From the NCBI GenBank assembly GCA_026168455.1, contig CM047426.1, forward strand, positions 55,043,749 to 55,107,748: 64,000 nucleotides of DNA. Direction: 5' to 3'. The position numbers were made by a program, and so were the translations under genes. The notes beneath the pieces are model-generated. The model made no database searches. It had not been told where the DNA came from and was given only the letters and a program-made list of their open reading frames with translations. Shown here one piece after another: positions 10,922 through 22,115 of this stretch. Position 1 is the stretch's first letter, and each line of letters opens with the position of its first letter. Source of the stretch: Theocolax elegans. Its lineage: Eukaryota > Arthropoda > Insecta > Hymenoptera > Cerocephalidae.

Positions 10922-12019
10922 TTGAAGATTGTAAACTTAATTAGTTTAGAAGATATTTTAGAGAATCAAAAGAAAGATAAAGAGACAGAATCCAACAATT
11001 ACAAACTAAACTATAAAAATAATTTGTATTATAAAAGATCAAGAAACAAAGATAAAATTTTCTTATTAGAAGAATTTAGTAAACAATTAATAAAAGACAC
11101 GCATAAGAAATTTTGTCATATTGGAATAAACCAAATGAAAAATAAGATATTGCCGTATTATACAGCAACAAATATATCAGAAAATATAAAGAAAGCCTGT
11201 AGATGTTGCGAAGTATGTATACAAAATAATTCAAGAAGGCAAGACAAAATTGGGTTAAAGTCACACCTTGGCCCCGCAAAAAAACCTTTTGAAATAGTCT
11301 CTATCGATACAATAGGTGCATTCGGTGGCTTAAGATCTACAAAAAAATATTTACATCTCTTAGTAGATCACTTTACAAGATATGCTTGCATATTGACATC
11401 AAAAACACAAAATGCAAATGATTTCATTAAATTAACAGAAAATGTACTACGAGACCATAATATTCAAATACTTCTAACAGATCAATATCCAGGTATAAAT
11501 TCTAAAGAATTCAAAAATTTCTTAGAAGAAAAAGGGGTTACAATGATCTTTACAGGAGTTAATGCACCATTTTCGAACGGTCTAAACAAAAGACTTAACC
11601 AAACTTTAGTAAATAAAATAAGATGTGCGATAAACGAAGAAAAAAAGAAGTGTGGATTGACAACTATAGCAAGAAATTGCATAAACCAATACAATGAGAC
11701 TGAGCTCACGGTAACAAAATTTAGTCCGAAATATTTATTACATGATGAAGATACATCAGCACTACCAAATGAACTAAAAAAGAATAGAGATTATAATCAA
11801 CTGGAAAACGATAGAGAAACTGCATTTAAAAACAGTATAAAATACCATGAATAAAATAAGAAATTATATGACAAAAATAGAAAAGAACACGAATTTATGT
11901 TAGGAGATTTAGTATACATTGAAAATGGTAACCGAATGAACCGAAAGAAATTGGATACAGGACACAAAAGGTTAGAATCAAATTTATTCCATATTTTAAA
12001 ATTAACTCCAACTCCGTAA
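10922..12019 (+). pseudogene. Ty3/Gypsy integrase of element A, catalytic Glu lost
   Basis: The frame holds an integrase zinc domain (H61, H66, C96, C99) and a catalytic core with D129 (VSIDTIGAFG) and D187 (LLTDQYPG). At the third catalytic position the expected NGLNER-type motif reads NGLNKRLNQ, so Glu is replaced by Lys (residue 223). The reading frame is broken by a TAA at 11852-11854, after which the C-terminal domain (FMLGDLVYIENG) continues in the same frame to 12019. Gag, protease and RT are absent: the open frame begins 16 bases after the 5' LTR. The first codon is not ATG. Sequence character resembles the CsRn1/Kabuki-like Gypsy group, but I cannot confirm it. Confidence 0.85.
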
Positions 12020-12195
12020 CTCAAAGGTGGTAACTAATAAGTGCTATTACATAATATTCTATATTATTTTGTAATTATTATTAGTTATACCAAATTTCTG
12101 TACCAAAAATGTCTCCAGGAGGGGAGAAGTAAGGAAAACATCCTTAGTCTATTTGAATTGCGCGCGTGTAGGTCAGTAAATCAGATCTTTTAATA

Positions 12196-12807
12196 TGTAA
12201 CGGAGTGAATCTTTCTCTGCTCAGATTTCAGGAGTCAGGTTTTAAGGAATTTGAAATAAAGTACCACTATTTATAATAAAGGCTAATTATTATTAAGACT
12301 ATGTACAAATATAAAAAAATAACTAAAGATATAATGCAAATGTTGCCAGCCCGCCTGGTGTTGGTCGGGTGAAGTAGTTAATTAGTCTGTAATCAAATCA
12401 AGACAAAATACTTAATTATTTCGCGATCTACGAACTTTACAATGCTGTCTTATAACTAGTTTCCTAAACGGACGCAACTAACGGTTATCGTGTATGTTCG
12501 CACGGAAATACGGTTCGGGCTAATACACGTATGTTCACGGGGATACGGTCGGGATAGCCCAAATGTGCTCACGAGGGTGCGGTCGGGATAATCTACGTGT
12601 GCTCACGAAGATATGGTCGGGATAATCCACGTGTGCTCACGAGGATACGGTCGGGATAGTCTACGTGTGCTCACGAAGATGCGGTCGGGATAATCTACGT
12701 ATGCTCACGAAGATACGGTCGGGTTAACCCACGTGTGCTCACGAGGGTGCGGTCGGGATAATCTACGTGTGCTCACGAAGATACGGTCGGGATAGCCCAC
12801 GTGTGTT
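12196..12807 (-). repeat. Element B 3' LTR, truncated, with tandem array
   Basis: Matches the downstream part of the 5' LTR. Positions about 12538-12807 are a tandem array of ~34-bp units around CACGTGTGCTCACGA and GGTCGGGATAA. Odd and even units differ (cgaagatac versus cgagggtgc), making a ~68-bp dimer. The RT frame enters this array at 12807. Confidence 0.85.
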
Positions 12808-13440
12808 CTTTTAACATTTTATCAATTTCTTCATTGATGATTTTCTGCATTGCTGGATTTCGGGCACGGTATCGTTGTTTTATCGGTGTTGGATTACTAA
12901 GCTGAAGGTCGTAGGTTAGTAACGGTGTTGGGCTATGTATTTCTGTGAAATCTTGACGGGCTTGTTCAATAATTTTATCTATTATTTGTCGTCCCTCTAT
13001 TTTGATATCTAATAGACCCGGTTGATTTTCTAATTGGCATAGTTCGGACGGAGTTTGTCTGTTTTCTGGATGCAACTCTTTTCCTTGTAGAGTCATTTTG
13101 AATCCTAATTTTAGCAGGATATCCATTCCCAATAAGAAATGGTGTCGGAGTGTAGACATGATATGAAAATTTCCTTCTATTTTCTTTCCATTTATTAAGC
13201 AGGTTCCCGAGATATTATCTTCCAACGATATTTCACTGCCATCAACCAGTATCGCACGATTTATTCTTCCTTGTTTTTGCCATCCTCGAGAGTAGCACCA
13301 TTTTGCAGTCACTTCATTAATAAAGGAGCTGACTGCATCGGAATCTATAAGTGCCTTAAATCTTCGACCTTCAACATTTACGAACACGAAATATCGGTTG
13401 CCTCGTTCCTAGACCGAGCCGTAGGTCTTGTTGACTCGGT
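12808..13440 (-). pseudogene. Element B protease and RT start, active site mutated
   Basis: The frame contains a retropepsin region, KALIDSDAVSSFINE, where the catalytic triad Asp-Ser/Thr-Gly reads Asp-Ser-Asp. Further on HHFLLGMDILLKLGF matches the second conserved protease block. It ends with PIKQRYRARNPAMQ and a helix EEIDKMLKE, the start of the Gypsy RT, then runs into LTR sequence. The frame lies -1 relative to gag, the usual Gypsy arrangement for ribosomal frameshifting. Mutation and truncation both make it inactive. Confidence 0.85.
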
Positions 13441-14279
13441 CCTTCGCTCGTTTCTCTGGTATGTTCCATGACAGTCTCTAGTGTAGACTCCATCTTTTCC
13501 ACAGACAGAGCAAAAAGGTTTACGAGGATTGCGGCACTGGTTGCGGTTATGTCCTCTCTGTTTACATCTCCAACAACACTCGTTTCTTTTGTAAGTTGCA
13601 TTAGGTTTAGTAACGGTCATCGCTTCGTTTGTACTGATTCTTTGAGCTTGGTTTGCTTCCTGTAGAGTTGCTTCATGTTCTTCTACTCTTTGGATCAATT
13701 CATTGATGTTGTTTATGTCAGTCCGCCTAATATGAATTCTAAGTTCGGATTTCATATTATAATATAAATTATCTAATTGTTCCTCTGGATCATATCCTCC
13801 TATGCGTCTCATTAGAGTTGATAATACCGTAGTAAAATCTCGAATGTTTCCGTTGTGTATCTGAACTCGTGCTGTGACTTGTCGTGCTAAATTTCTTCTT
13901 TCCAATGGTGGTAAATAAAAATTTCGTATTTCTTCTTCGACTTCTGCCCAGGTATGCAAGTTTCGTGCATAATTTTGATACCACTGGAGAGCGTTTCCTT
14001 TTAAGAGTTCTGGTAATTCTTGAAGTATTTGTTTCTCAGAAAAATTATAAACTTGTCTTAACTCCTCTATTCGTTCTAAAAAAGAATATACATCTTTGCC
14101 TTCGAAATGGCAATTCCATTTTCTCATTTGGTCCATAACTACTCTATTTGACGGTAATATTGATAGATGCGGTGAATTTGGTGTAGAAAACATTTGGGGT
14201 TGTGGCGGTTGATTATTTGGGAAGTCCTTATTATTTCCTAATGCTGATTCCTCAAGTCTCAAGCTAGCGTGGTCGGTTT
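13378..14279 (-). CDS. Element B Gag (capsid and nucleocapsid)
   Basis: An open frame of about 295 codons. The middle (residues 40-200) has the retrotransposon gag fold signature, with LLKGNALQWYQNYARNLHTW and EEIRNFYLPP. The C-terminus has one canonical knuckle, CWRCKQRGHNRNQC, and a second, CSVCGKDGVYTRDC, in which the metal-binding His is Val; the same change occurs in the gag-like ORFs of families C and C'. The frame opens after a stop at about 14280 with no ATG at its start; the Met near residue 24 is a plausible initiator. The only uninterrupted gene in the element, but without RT it cannot move itself. Confidence 0.85.
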
Positions 14280-14634
14280 CTTAGTCCTTTGTGATGTCTA
14301 GATTTTCCTTATAATCTTCTGGATCTGGTTCTTTATTTGCAAACAGTTTGGCGTTTTTGCGTACGAATCCAACAAGACGTTGTGTTAATTCGCTAACAAT
14401 TCCTTCGGTATGTAAATTATGTTTCGTTAATTCAGCAATCAATTCTTCTCGTTGTAGTTTATAAATCCACGATACGGAAACGATTTTACAAACTTATAAT
14501 TATGTCGGATATACAAGTGTACCAGTGTCAGTGTTATCGCGGCGTCCAAGTGTAATTTAACAATTCGGTCCGAAACTTTCGTTGGTTCAAGCAAAAAAAA
14601 ATCAAATTCCTTTTACAAATACTGTTCAGCGTCA
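14280..14634 (-). other. Element B 5' leader and primer-site region
   Basis: Non-coding. The bases just inside the LTR (TGACGCTGAACAG on the minus strand) are where a tRNA primer site should be, but I cannot name the tRNA. Confidence 0.5.
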
Positions 14635-15732
14635 TGTAACGGAGTGAATCTTTGCCGGACCTTGCTCAGATTCCAGGATTCAGGTTTTAAGGAATTTGAA
14701 ATAAAGTACCACTATTTATAATAAAGGCTAATTATTATTAAGACTATGTACAAATATAAAAAAATAACTAAAGATATAATGCAAATGTTGCCAGCCCGCC
14801 TAGTCTTGGTCGGGTGAATTAGTTAATTAGTCTGTAATCAAATCAAGACAAAATACTTAATTATTACGCGATCTACGAACTTTAACGGTTATCGTGTATG
14901 CTCATGCGGAGATACGGTCGGGTTAACCCACGCGTGCTCACGAGGTTGCGGTCGGGATAATCTACGTGCGCTCACGGATATACGGTCGGGTTAACCCACG
15001 TGTGCTCACGAGGGTGCGGTCGGGATAATCTACGTGTACTCACGAAGATACGGTCGGGATAACCCACGTGTGCTCACGAGGGTGCGGTCGGGATAATCTA
15101 CGTGTGCTCACGAAGATACGGTCGGGACTTTTAATAACCTTACGTGTGCTCACGAAAAGGCTACGGACAGGATTAGACACCACGTGTACTCACGAGGTGA
15201 CTACGGTAGGATGCGGTTACGGTAACGGTCGGTGCGGTATACGGTAACTCGTGTTTACGAACGTGTGCTCACGAACGTATCCACGGTTGCTGCACTAGGT
15301 CGGAGATACGCTGGTCGTGTGCTCACGGCCAGTCCGATCTGACGTCCAGTTGCAGACTGCCTACTGGTGGTTTCGGTGCGCCTTATATACCCGATTCTAC
15401 GAGAGCGCGCATGCGTATAACGCCTGTCCCCCCACTCCGGACGGGGCCAATGAACTGGCGAGTAGGCACAGTAGTGGGGAGGCGGTCAATGACTCTAATC
15501 TATTTATAGCGCGGTCGTCGAACTTGCGTTTAACGGCACGTGTCTATTGCGAAGCTATCTTAATATACTACGTACTTATTATTATTATATAAACCAAAGT
15601 TTATTAATTAATTGTAAATATTATTATACATTCCTATTGGTTACAGGATTTGGTCTCGGATAATTATAGTAAATTAACAATTTATAAAATAATTTTACGC
15701 AATACTAGTACGTGTGCTTATCACACGTCACA
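14635..15732 (-). repeat. Element B 5' LTR (1098 bp) with tandem array
   Basis: Complete LTR from TGTGACG to CGTTACA in element sense. About 14896-15150 is the same ~34-bp array as in the 3' LTR but with a different unit number. A 5'-cut solo copy is at 55745-56788. Confidence 0.88.
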
Positions 15733-15914
15733 AATATACCGACAGGTCAAATTTGCAGATGAGAATTGGCACGTGACACGTGATTGACAATCAGTACGGT
15801 TAATAAAGATATACCGAAAAAATGAATACAACTTTATAAAAGTAATCTAAAGACAACCTTGTGAATAATAACATTGAATGATGTTTCATTGTTATTTACA
15901 GGTAAATAAACATT

Positions 15915-16335
15915 TTTTTTTTGTTATTTAACGTCGCTCTATTTATGCTACCAAGGCTAATCAGCGACGGAGGTGAACGGTGTGTCTTTAAACAAAGCAC
16001 ATGTAGTTGAAACAGTGGTAAGATATCATCGGTCACTGTAATTAGTCTAATAGTTACAGTTTCCTGTCCTCCCGATGGAACCACCGCGATCCTCTTTACA
16101 TCTTCGCGTCCCTAACGTTCCCTATAATTCAGATGCCCGTGCCTCTCATGCACTGACAAGTGCACGAAACGCACGCGCACCTGAACTGGCGTCACATTAT
16201 AGTGACACGCCGAGCCACTGAGTCGCGGTGTTCGAAAAATGCACATGAAAAAATTTTCAGAGGTACACGTCTGAGATCGAACCCACGACCCTCGGTGTGA
16301 GAGTCGGGAGCTCTACCCATGAGCCACCGCGGCTC
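15915..16335 (-). mobile_element. tRNA-derived SINE, TSD AATAAACATT
   Basis: Flanked by the 10-bp direct repeat AATAAACATT (15905-15914 and 16336-16345) that interrupts the A LTR. On the minus strand the head has TGGCTCATGGG (A box) and GGTTCGATCTC (B box) in a tRNA-like frame, followed by ~340 bp of body and a short A-rich tail at the left end. It has no ORF. Features match SINE retroposition by target-primed reverse transcription. Confidence 0.85.
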
Positions 16336-16437
16336 AATAAACATTATTTATTAAGTATGTAATTATATTTTGTATAAAATAATAAAGTTCTTTGTTATTT
16401 ACAGAGAAACAATTATATATACACTAATATATATACA

Positions 16438-17798
16438 CTAATTTGGCTTCGCCTCTAGGAGCGCTTCGCGCGCCAACCCCCTATTTTTACTTTCGAAAAA
16501 GGTTTTCCTTAATTATTTTATTTAAAATAGTGTTTTAAATTCTATTATTTTTTCACTACCATAGACACCTTAAAAATTAAACAGATTCACACAACACCTT
16601 GGACGTATTGCTATAGTGCTTTGAGTTATATACCAAAAATTTAATTTTTTTTAAATACGATTGTAATTTAAAAATAAAAGTTTACCAAAATTTAGTGTAA
16701 TGAAATCAGAATAAAAATAATAAAAAAATAGAGACATATTAAATGTTAACTGTAAATTTTAAACTATATGAATTCTTATAAAGCCTAAATTTATATTTTA
16801 ATAATTATAATTGTTACTGAAATATTAACATACCAAAAATAGTAAAGTGCACATAAGTACTAAATTGTAGTATTTAGTAACTACTTATTAATATTTTGGA
16901 ATATTTTGAACGGATCTAAATAGAACTTCACCTCCTAAAATGAATTTATTTAATGACGAAGGATCATCGCCAAAATTTCTATGTCATTAATATTTTGTAC
17001 TTTAATAGTAATAAAACTTTCTTTTTAAATAAATAAATTTTTGTATTAATTTTAGAGAATTATTGGTAACATTTTAGCGGTATATAACTCAAAACCTGTT
17101 TCTTCCATTTATCCCGTGATTCGTAATTTGCACCCTCTTTCAAAATTTGCGTTTTAATCCATAATTATATCCAGTTTATTTTTTCCTTTAGTTACGGAGC
17201 CCATATTTTTATTTTCATTATTATAAACAAATTCATTCCTTAAATAACCTTCTGCTTCTAATAAATACATACATGTTTATTTAAAATATTGTTTTCTATA
17301 AATATACATAATCTACTCACTTGGATATGCATACAATTTTGAAATATTATACTAAAAAATATTTAAATTAAATACTCCTAATTAATGATTTTTAAAAAAC
17401 TTTTCAAATACCATTCGTATTTTAGATTGCCACTGTTAAAATTGAAATTTTCTTTTGCCATTACTGTTTATAATAGAATTATCTTAGAAATGCAATAATT
17501 AACGTATTTAATTTTTAACCCATTGTATATATCACATATGGATATTTGGAAAAGTGTATGTTATACTTGATTAATATTTATGTTACCTTCTATAAATTTT
17601 GCATCGGTATTTAAAGCACTACATTGTATTATAGGTCCGTTATTATTATTGAGTACACATTTAAAAATTTTATGAGTTTTATTTTATCAAGAATGAGTAA
17701 ACTAATGCACATTCTTTTAAGTTATACTCATAACTTTTTTTATTTGCGCACAGAAAAAATACATATATTATCTATTCTGGAAAAAAAAAATTTGAAGT
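16438..17798 (-). mobile_element. Helitron-like repeat H2
   Basis: A nearly full H copy reading opposite to H4. The hairpin end is at the left, with the variant terminus TTAG followed by T. It is interrupted at 17798 by Penelope; the last bases continue at 22116 (aataaatattccgccg). Non-coding and AT-rich. Confidence 0.65.
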
Positions 17799-17811
17799 AC
17801 TTGTATATTAG

Positions 17812-18560
17812 TAAATAGTCGATTGTAAAGGGTCAATAATAAATAAATCCAATTTATTTATGTATGTGCACAACGTTTCGTCTGCTAGGTTTGCAGACCT
17901 CTTCAGGTGCTGAATTTATTGGACAAAATTATAAATATTTATATAGAAATTTTACATTACTTGTGAATTAAAAATTAAATTTTACCTTGATAATGAATAT
18001 AATATTACAGCCCAAGTGAGCTTCGTCGAATAACATTTGATACGAAATCAACGAGTATTTATACAAAAACAAAGTAGGTGTGTGTTTACAAACTATATAC
18101 GTCATAGTTTGTGTACATTAGTCTCTTTAAAATATATTCATAACATTTCTGTATTGACGGTTTAAATGTTGAGTATCTTCCATTCTGTTAATTGTCGAAT
18201 TATAATGATTGATGTGTAACATTTCCGAAATGAGTCTTTTTTTATAGCAAGATTCTTTATCTATTATTTTTGTATCTTCCCAGTTAAAATTATGATTTAC
18301 GTTATTTAAAATGTGTGCAGTAACAACGGCTTCTTGATTTTTATTGTTCTGATGTTCTTTTATTCGATTTTTTAGGCAGCGTTTTGTTTCTCCAATATAA
18401 ATAGCCGGGCATTTAATACAAGATAACTTGTAAACTACCCCTGTCTCCTCCCATTTTGATGTTTTATCTTTGCCTAATTTTATAATTGTATCAAGTTTGT
18501 GATTAATTAATGGAATAGTATTAATATTATATTTTTTTAGCATTCGGGAACATTTATTGA
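17812..18560 (-). repeat. Inverted copy of the Penelope 3' region
   Basis: Reverse complement of about 21321-22073, including most of the GIY-YIG domain, which stays open as 150 codons on the minus strand. It abuts the direct terminal repeat head to head, so 18130-18990 can form a large hairpin. Typical of Penelope template switching rather than a separate gene. Confidence 0.9.
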
Positions 18561-18968
18561 AATGGAAGATACTCAACATTTAAACCGTCAATACAGAAAT
18601 GTTATGAATATATTTTAAAGAGACTAATGTACACAAACTATGACGTATATAGTTTGTAAACACACACCTACTTTGTTTTTGTATAAATACTCGTTGATTT
18701 CGTATCAAATGTTATTCGACGAAGCTCACTTGGGCTGTAATATTATATTCATTATCAAGGTAAAATTTAATTTTTAATTCACAAGTAATGTAAAATTTCT
18801 ATATAAATATTTATAATTTTGTCCAATAAATTCAGCACCTGAAGAGGTCTGCAAACCTAGCAGACGAAACGTTGTGCACATACATAAATAAATTGGATTT
18901 ATTTATTATTGACCCTTTACAATCGACTATTTACTAATTCAACAATGGAGGGTGAAAATTACAAATTA
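18561..18968 (+). repeat. Penelope 5' direct terminal repeat (pLTR)
   Basis: Matches 21697-22104 along its length with almost no change. The ATG of the RT frame (18945) lies inside its last 24 bases. Confidence 0.9.
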
Positions 18969-20514
18969 AACTACGGTCTTCGATTGAATACGGACCAGCC
19001 TCAAAGGAGAGGTACATCATTCTTTAACTACATCACTTCTGAATTTGGACTCAAAATAACTAAACTCCTCAAAACATGGACATTTCTACGACATCAACTA
19101 TCTGAAGCTAACTCCAGACGTACTTTTCTACTCCAATGCACAATCAACGATGTATTTCCAAATCATATCAAAAGCATCGGCAGACGACAAAACATTTCCT
19201 TTTATAGTGAGTCTTGTAAATCAACACATAATTTACGGAGTAATATATATAAAAATCGTCTTCTAAAATTAGAAATTAATGATATTCATATTCATTTAAA
19301 TTATTTGTATAAATCTTTAAACAAGTTAAAAATTAAAATTACTAACACAAATTTACCTTTGATTATTCTTGATAATTTCTTTTTACTAACTGAGAAAAGA
19401 ACACAAAAAATTTTTGATAATATTACTAAAATACATAACAATAAATTATATAATTTAATTAAATATTGCAGTAATAACAGCACAAAAAACCAATGGATAA
19501 AAAACTTATCATCTAGTACAATTCCTGAAAATGTAATAAAGGTAGCATCTCTCGGCTCAAAATTTAATTGCATTTCAAAATTTACTAATTATGATATTCT
19601 AACAACGATTAAAAATGTTGAATATTCCTTAGATAAAATTGAAACTAATACAGAAACTAAAAATGAAATTAGGGATATCATTGTAAATAACATAAAATCG
19701 GTAAGAAAAAAGTCTCCACACATAACATATCATGAACGAGAATTTAAAAACAATCTGAGTGAAACTAAATCTTTCTTAAAAGAAAATCCTAACATATTTT
19801 TTACACATGCTGACAAAGGCAACTTAACAGTATGTTTAAATAAAACTGAATATATAGAAAAAATGAACACCTTATTATTAGACAATAATACATATATGAT
19901 GATAAAAAAGAATCCGTTAAAAAAACTACAGTCAGATGTTTATTCTATATTAAAAGACCTTAATGATAATAAATTTTTAAAAAAAGAATACCATAAAAAT
20001 GAATTAACCCAAACTAATACAACATTAGCGAAAGCATATGGATTACCAAAAATACACAAAGATAATTTTCCACTCAGACCAATAATTTCGACAATAAACA
20101 GTCCTACACACTATTTAGCAAAAATAATTTATAACGATCTAAAACAAGCAATACCAGTTCCAAAATCGCACATAAATAATAGTTTTGATTTAAAAGAAAA
20201 GCTTGAAAATATATATATACCAACCGGTTATGTTTTGATATCATTAGACGTTAGTTCTTTGTTTACAAACATCCCAAGTCATGAGGTTCTCAATAGTTTA
20301 GATAAACGCTTTATTCATATTCAAAATAAATGTAAAATCCCCTTCCATAATATCCGCAAAAGTATAGAATTTTTATTTAATAATGTTTATTTTAGTTTCA
20401 ATAATGTTCATTACAAACAAATATTCGGGATCCTCCCCAATGGGATCGCCCTATATCACCATTCTTATGCAGATTTAGTAATGGATGATCTTGAGACCCA
20501 CTGTTTAAAGAATT
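18945..20514 (+). pseudogene. Penelope reverse transcriptase, N-terminal part
   Basis: An open frame with ATG at 18945. Recognisable Penelope RT blocks are HADKGNLTVCLNKTEY, KAYGLPKIHKDNFPLRPIIS and LISLDVSSLFTNIPSHEV, the last holding the first catalytic Asp. It then reads LPNGIALYHHSYADLVMDD, where the normally conserved PMGSPLSP-type block is altered, and ends before the YVDD motif. YVDD-coding DNA (agatatgtagacgacata) appears only after the stop, at about 20845, in a duplicated tract. The RT is therefore broken near its catalytic palm, perhaps by assembly error. Confidence 0.88.
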
Positions 20515-21040
20515 AAAAAGTAAACACAATTGCAAACCATTTTTATTTACTAGATATGTAGACCGACATAATTTTATGCGGTGGAGAAAAAGTCATGTAA
20601 CACAGTTTCTCATATCTTTAACAATTCTACTAATAAACATCGCCAAATTTACATCATGAAATAGAAAAATAATTGGATAAATTATTCTGGATCTCACCAT
20701 TCAGCAAAGAAAACAATAGTTATTATTACATAATTGGTATAGAAATCACCATTATTTTGCAGATTTAGGAAATGGGATGATCTTGAGACCCACTGTTTCA
20801 AAGAATTAAAAAGTAAACCCATGTGCAAACCAATTTTTTATATAGATATGTAGACGACATAATTTATGCGTGTGGAAAAAAGTCATGTAAACACAAGTTC
20901 ATCACTATCTTTAACAATTACAATAAACATCTCAAATTTACATATAAATAGAAAATAATAATTGTATAAATTTTCTGGATCTCACATTAATCAAAGAAAA
21001 CAATAGTATTATTACAAATTGGTATAGAAAACCAACTAAT
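20455..21040 (+). repeat. Imperfect tandem duplication over the RT palm
   Basis: About 290 bp is present twice (about 20455-20745 and 20748-21040), covering gatgatcttgagacccactg and the YVDD codons. The first copy carries many extra single bases relative to the second, spread evenly, so neither copy is a clean reading frame. This is unlike ordinary decay and resembles an unpolished read joined to a polished one. Confidence 0.75.
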
Positions 21041-21121
21041 TCTAACCGGTTATTAAATTTTAATTCTAATCACACAATACAACAGAAACGTAATATTATT
21101 TATAATTTAGTAGATAGGGCA

Positions 21122-21754
21122 ATGATATTGTCACAAAAACAGTTTCATAAAGAAAATCTAAATATTATTACAGAAATACTAAAAAGCAATGATTATCCTA
21201 TTGAATTTATAAATACAGCAATAAATAAAAGAAAACGCAATATTACAATTAAAAACAATGTTAAAATAGATAAAAAAATCCCAATATGTACGATATCACT
21301 ACCTTACAATAAAGAGTTTTTCAATAAATGTTCCCGAATGCTAAAAAAATATAATATTAATACTATTCCATTAATTAATCACAAACTTGATACAATTATA
21401 AAATTAGGCAAAGATAAAACATCAAAATGGGAGGAGACAGGGGTAGTTTACAAGTTATCTTGTATTAAATGCCCGGCTATTTATATTGGAGAAACAAAAC
21501 GCTGCCTAAAAAATCGAATAAAAGAACATCAGAACAATAAAAATCAAGAAGCCGTTGTTACTGCACACATTTTAAATAACGTAAATCATAATTTTAACTG
21601 GGAAGATACAAAAATAATAGATAAAGAATCTTGCTATAAAAAAAGACTCATTTCGGAAATGTTACACATCAATCATTATAATTCGACAATTAACAGAATG
21701 GAAGATACTCAACATTTAAACCGTCAATACAGAAATGTTATGAATATATTTTAA
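21122..21754 (+). CDS. Penelope GIY-YIG endonuclease domain
   Basis: 210 codons from an ATG, though in the intact element this is the C-terminal part of one RT-endonuclease protein. The GIY-YIG core is at residues 108-136: VVYKLSC, then IYIGETKRCLKNRIKEH with the catalytic Arg and His. Cysteines C114 and C117 (SCIKCP) fit the CCHH zinc finger typical of this family. The nuclease nicks the target for reverse transcription. Its last 20 codons overlap the 3' direct repeat. Confidence 0.9.
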   Translation: MILSQKQFHKENLNIITEILKSNDYPIEFINTAINKRKRNITIKNNVKIDKKIPICTISLPYNKEFFNKCSRMLKKYNINTIPLINHKLDTIIKLGKDKTSKWEETGVVYKLSCIKCPAIYIGETKRCLKNRIKEHQNNKNQEAVVTAHILNNVNHNFNWEDTKIIDKESCYKKRLISEMLHINHYNSTINRMEDTQHLNRQYRNVMNIF

Positions 21755-22104
21755 AGAGACTAATGTACACAAACTATGACGTATATAGTTTGTAAACACA
21801 CACCTACTTTGTTTTTGTATAAATACTCGTTGATTTCGTATCAAATGTTATTCGACGAAGCTCACTTGGGCTGTAATATTATATTCATTATCAAGGTAAA
21901 ATTTAATTTTTAATTCACAAGTAATGTAAAATTTCTATATAAATATTTATAATTTTGTCCAATAAATTCAGCACCTGAAGAGGTCTGCAAACCTAGCAGA
22001 CGAAACGTTGTGCACATACATAAATAAATTGGATTTATTTATTATTGACCCTTTACAATCGACTATTTACTAATTCAACAATGGAGGGTGAAAATTACAA
22101 ATTA
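21697..22104 (+). repeat. Penelope 3' direct terminal repeat
   Basis: Second copy of 18561-18968, ending attacaaatta and followed by the TSD. Confidence 0.9.
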
Positions 22105-22115
22105 CTTGTATATTA

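Larger units (their letters stand above)
12196..15732 (-). mobile_element. Gypsy element B, internally deleted, TSD AATA
   Basis: Ends TGTAACGG and CGTCACA, flanked by AATA (12192-12195 and 15733-15736) in the A LTR. The 4-bp TSD and the gag-protease arrangement fit Ty3/Gypsy. The element reads on the minus strand: 5' LTR 14635-15732, gag, protease, start of RT, then a deletion that joins RT directly to the repeat array of the truncated 3' LTR at about 12807. RNase H and integrase are gone. Confidence 0.88.
12130..16412 (+). repeat. 3' LTR of element A, split by two insertions
   Basis: The polypurine tract aggaggggagaa precedes the LTR start at about 12128-12130. The LTR runs to 12195, is interrupted by Gypsy B (12196-15732), resumes after a duplicated AATA at 15737, is interrupted again by a SINE (15915-16335) and finishes around 16412 next to TA-rich sequence and repeat H2. 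Joining these pieces in the mind gives the same order as the intact 5' LTR at 10569-10905, which supports the whole nesting model. Confidence 0.85.
17811..22103 (+). mobile_element. Penelope-like retroelement with 12-bp TSD
   Basis: Flanked by ACTTGTATATTA at 17799-17810 and 22104-22115. The H4 sequence at 25440-25500 shows the corresponding uninterrupted site. The order is an inverted partial copy of the 3' end (17812-18560), a direct 408-bp terminal repeat (18561-18968), an RT ORF, a GIY-YIG endonuclease ORF and the second direct repeat (21697-22104). Terminal repeats plus an inverted 5' fragment, and RT joined to GIY-YIG, are hallmarks of Penelope-like elements. Confidence 0.93.

Noticed and set aside
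12538..12807. CRISPR-like regular repeats
   Set aside because: Units are contiguous and similar throughout with no unique spacers, and lie inside an LTR of a eukaryotic element.
18127..18579. A second independent GIY-YIG gene
   Set aside because: It is the inverted copy of the Penelope 3' end, not a separate gene.
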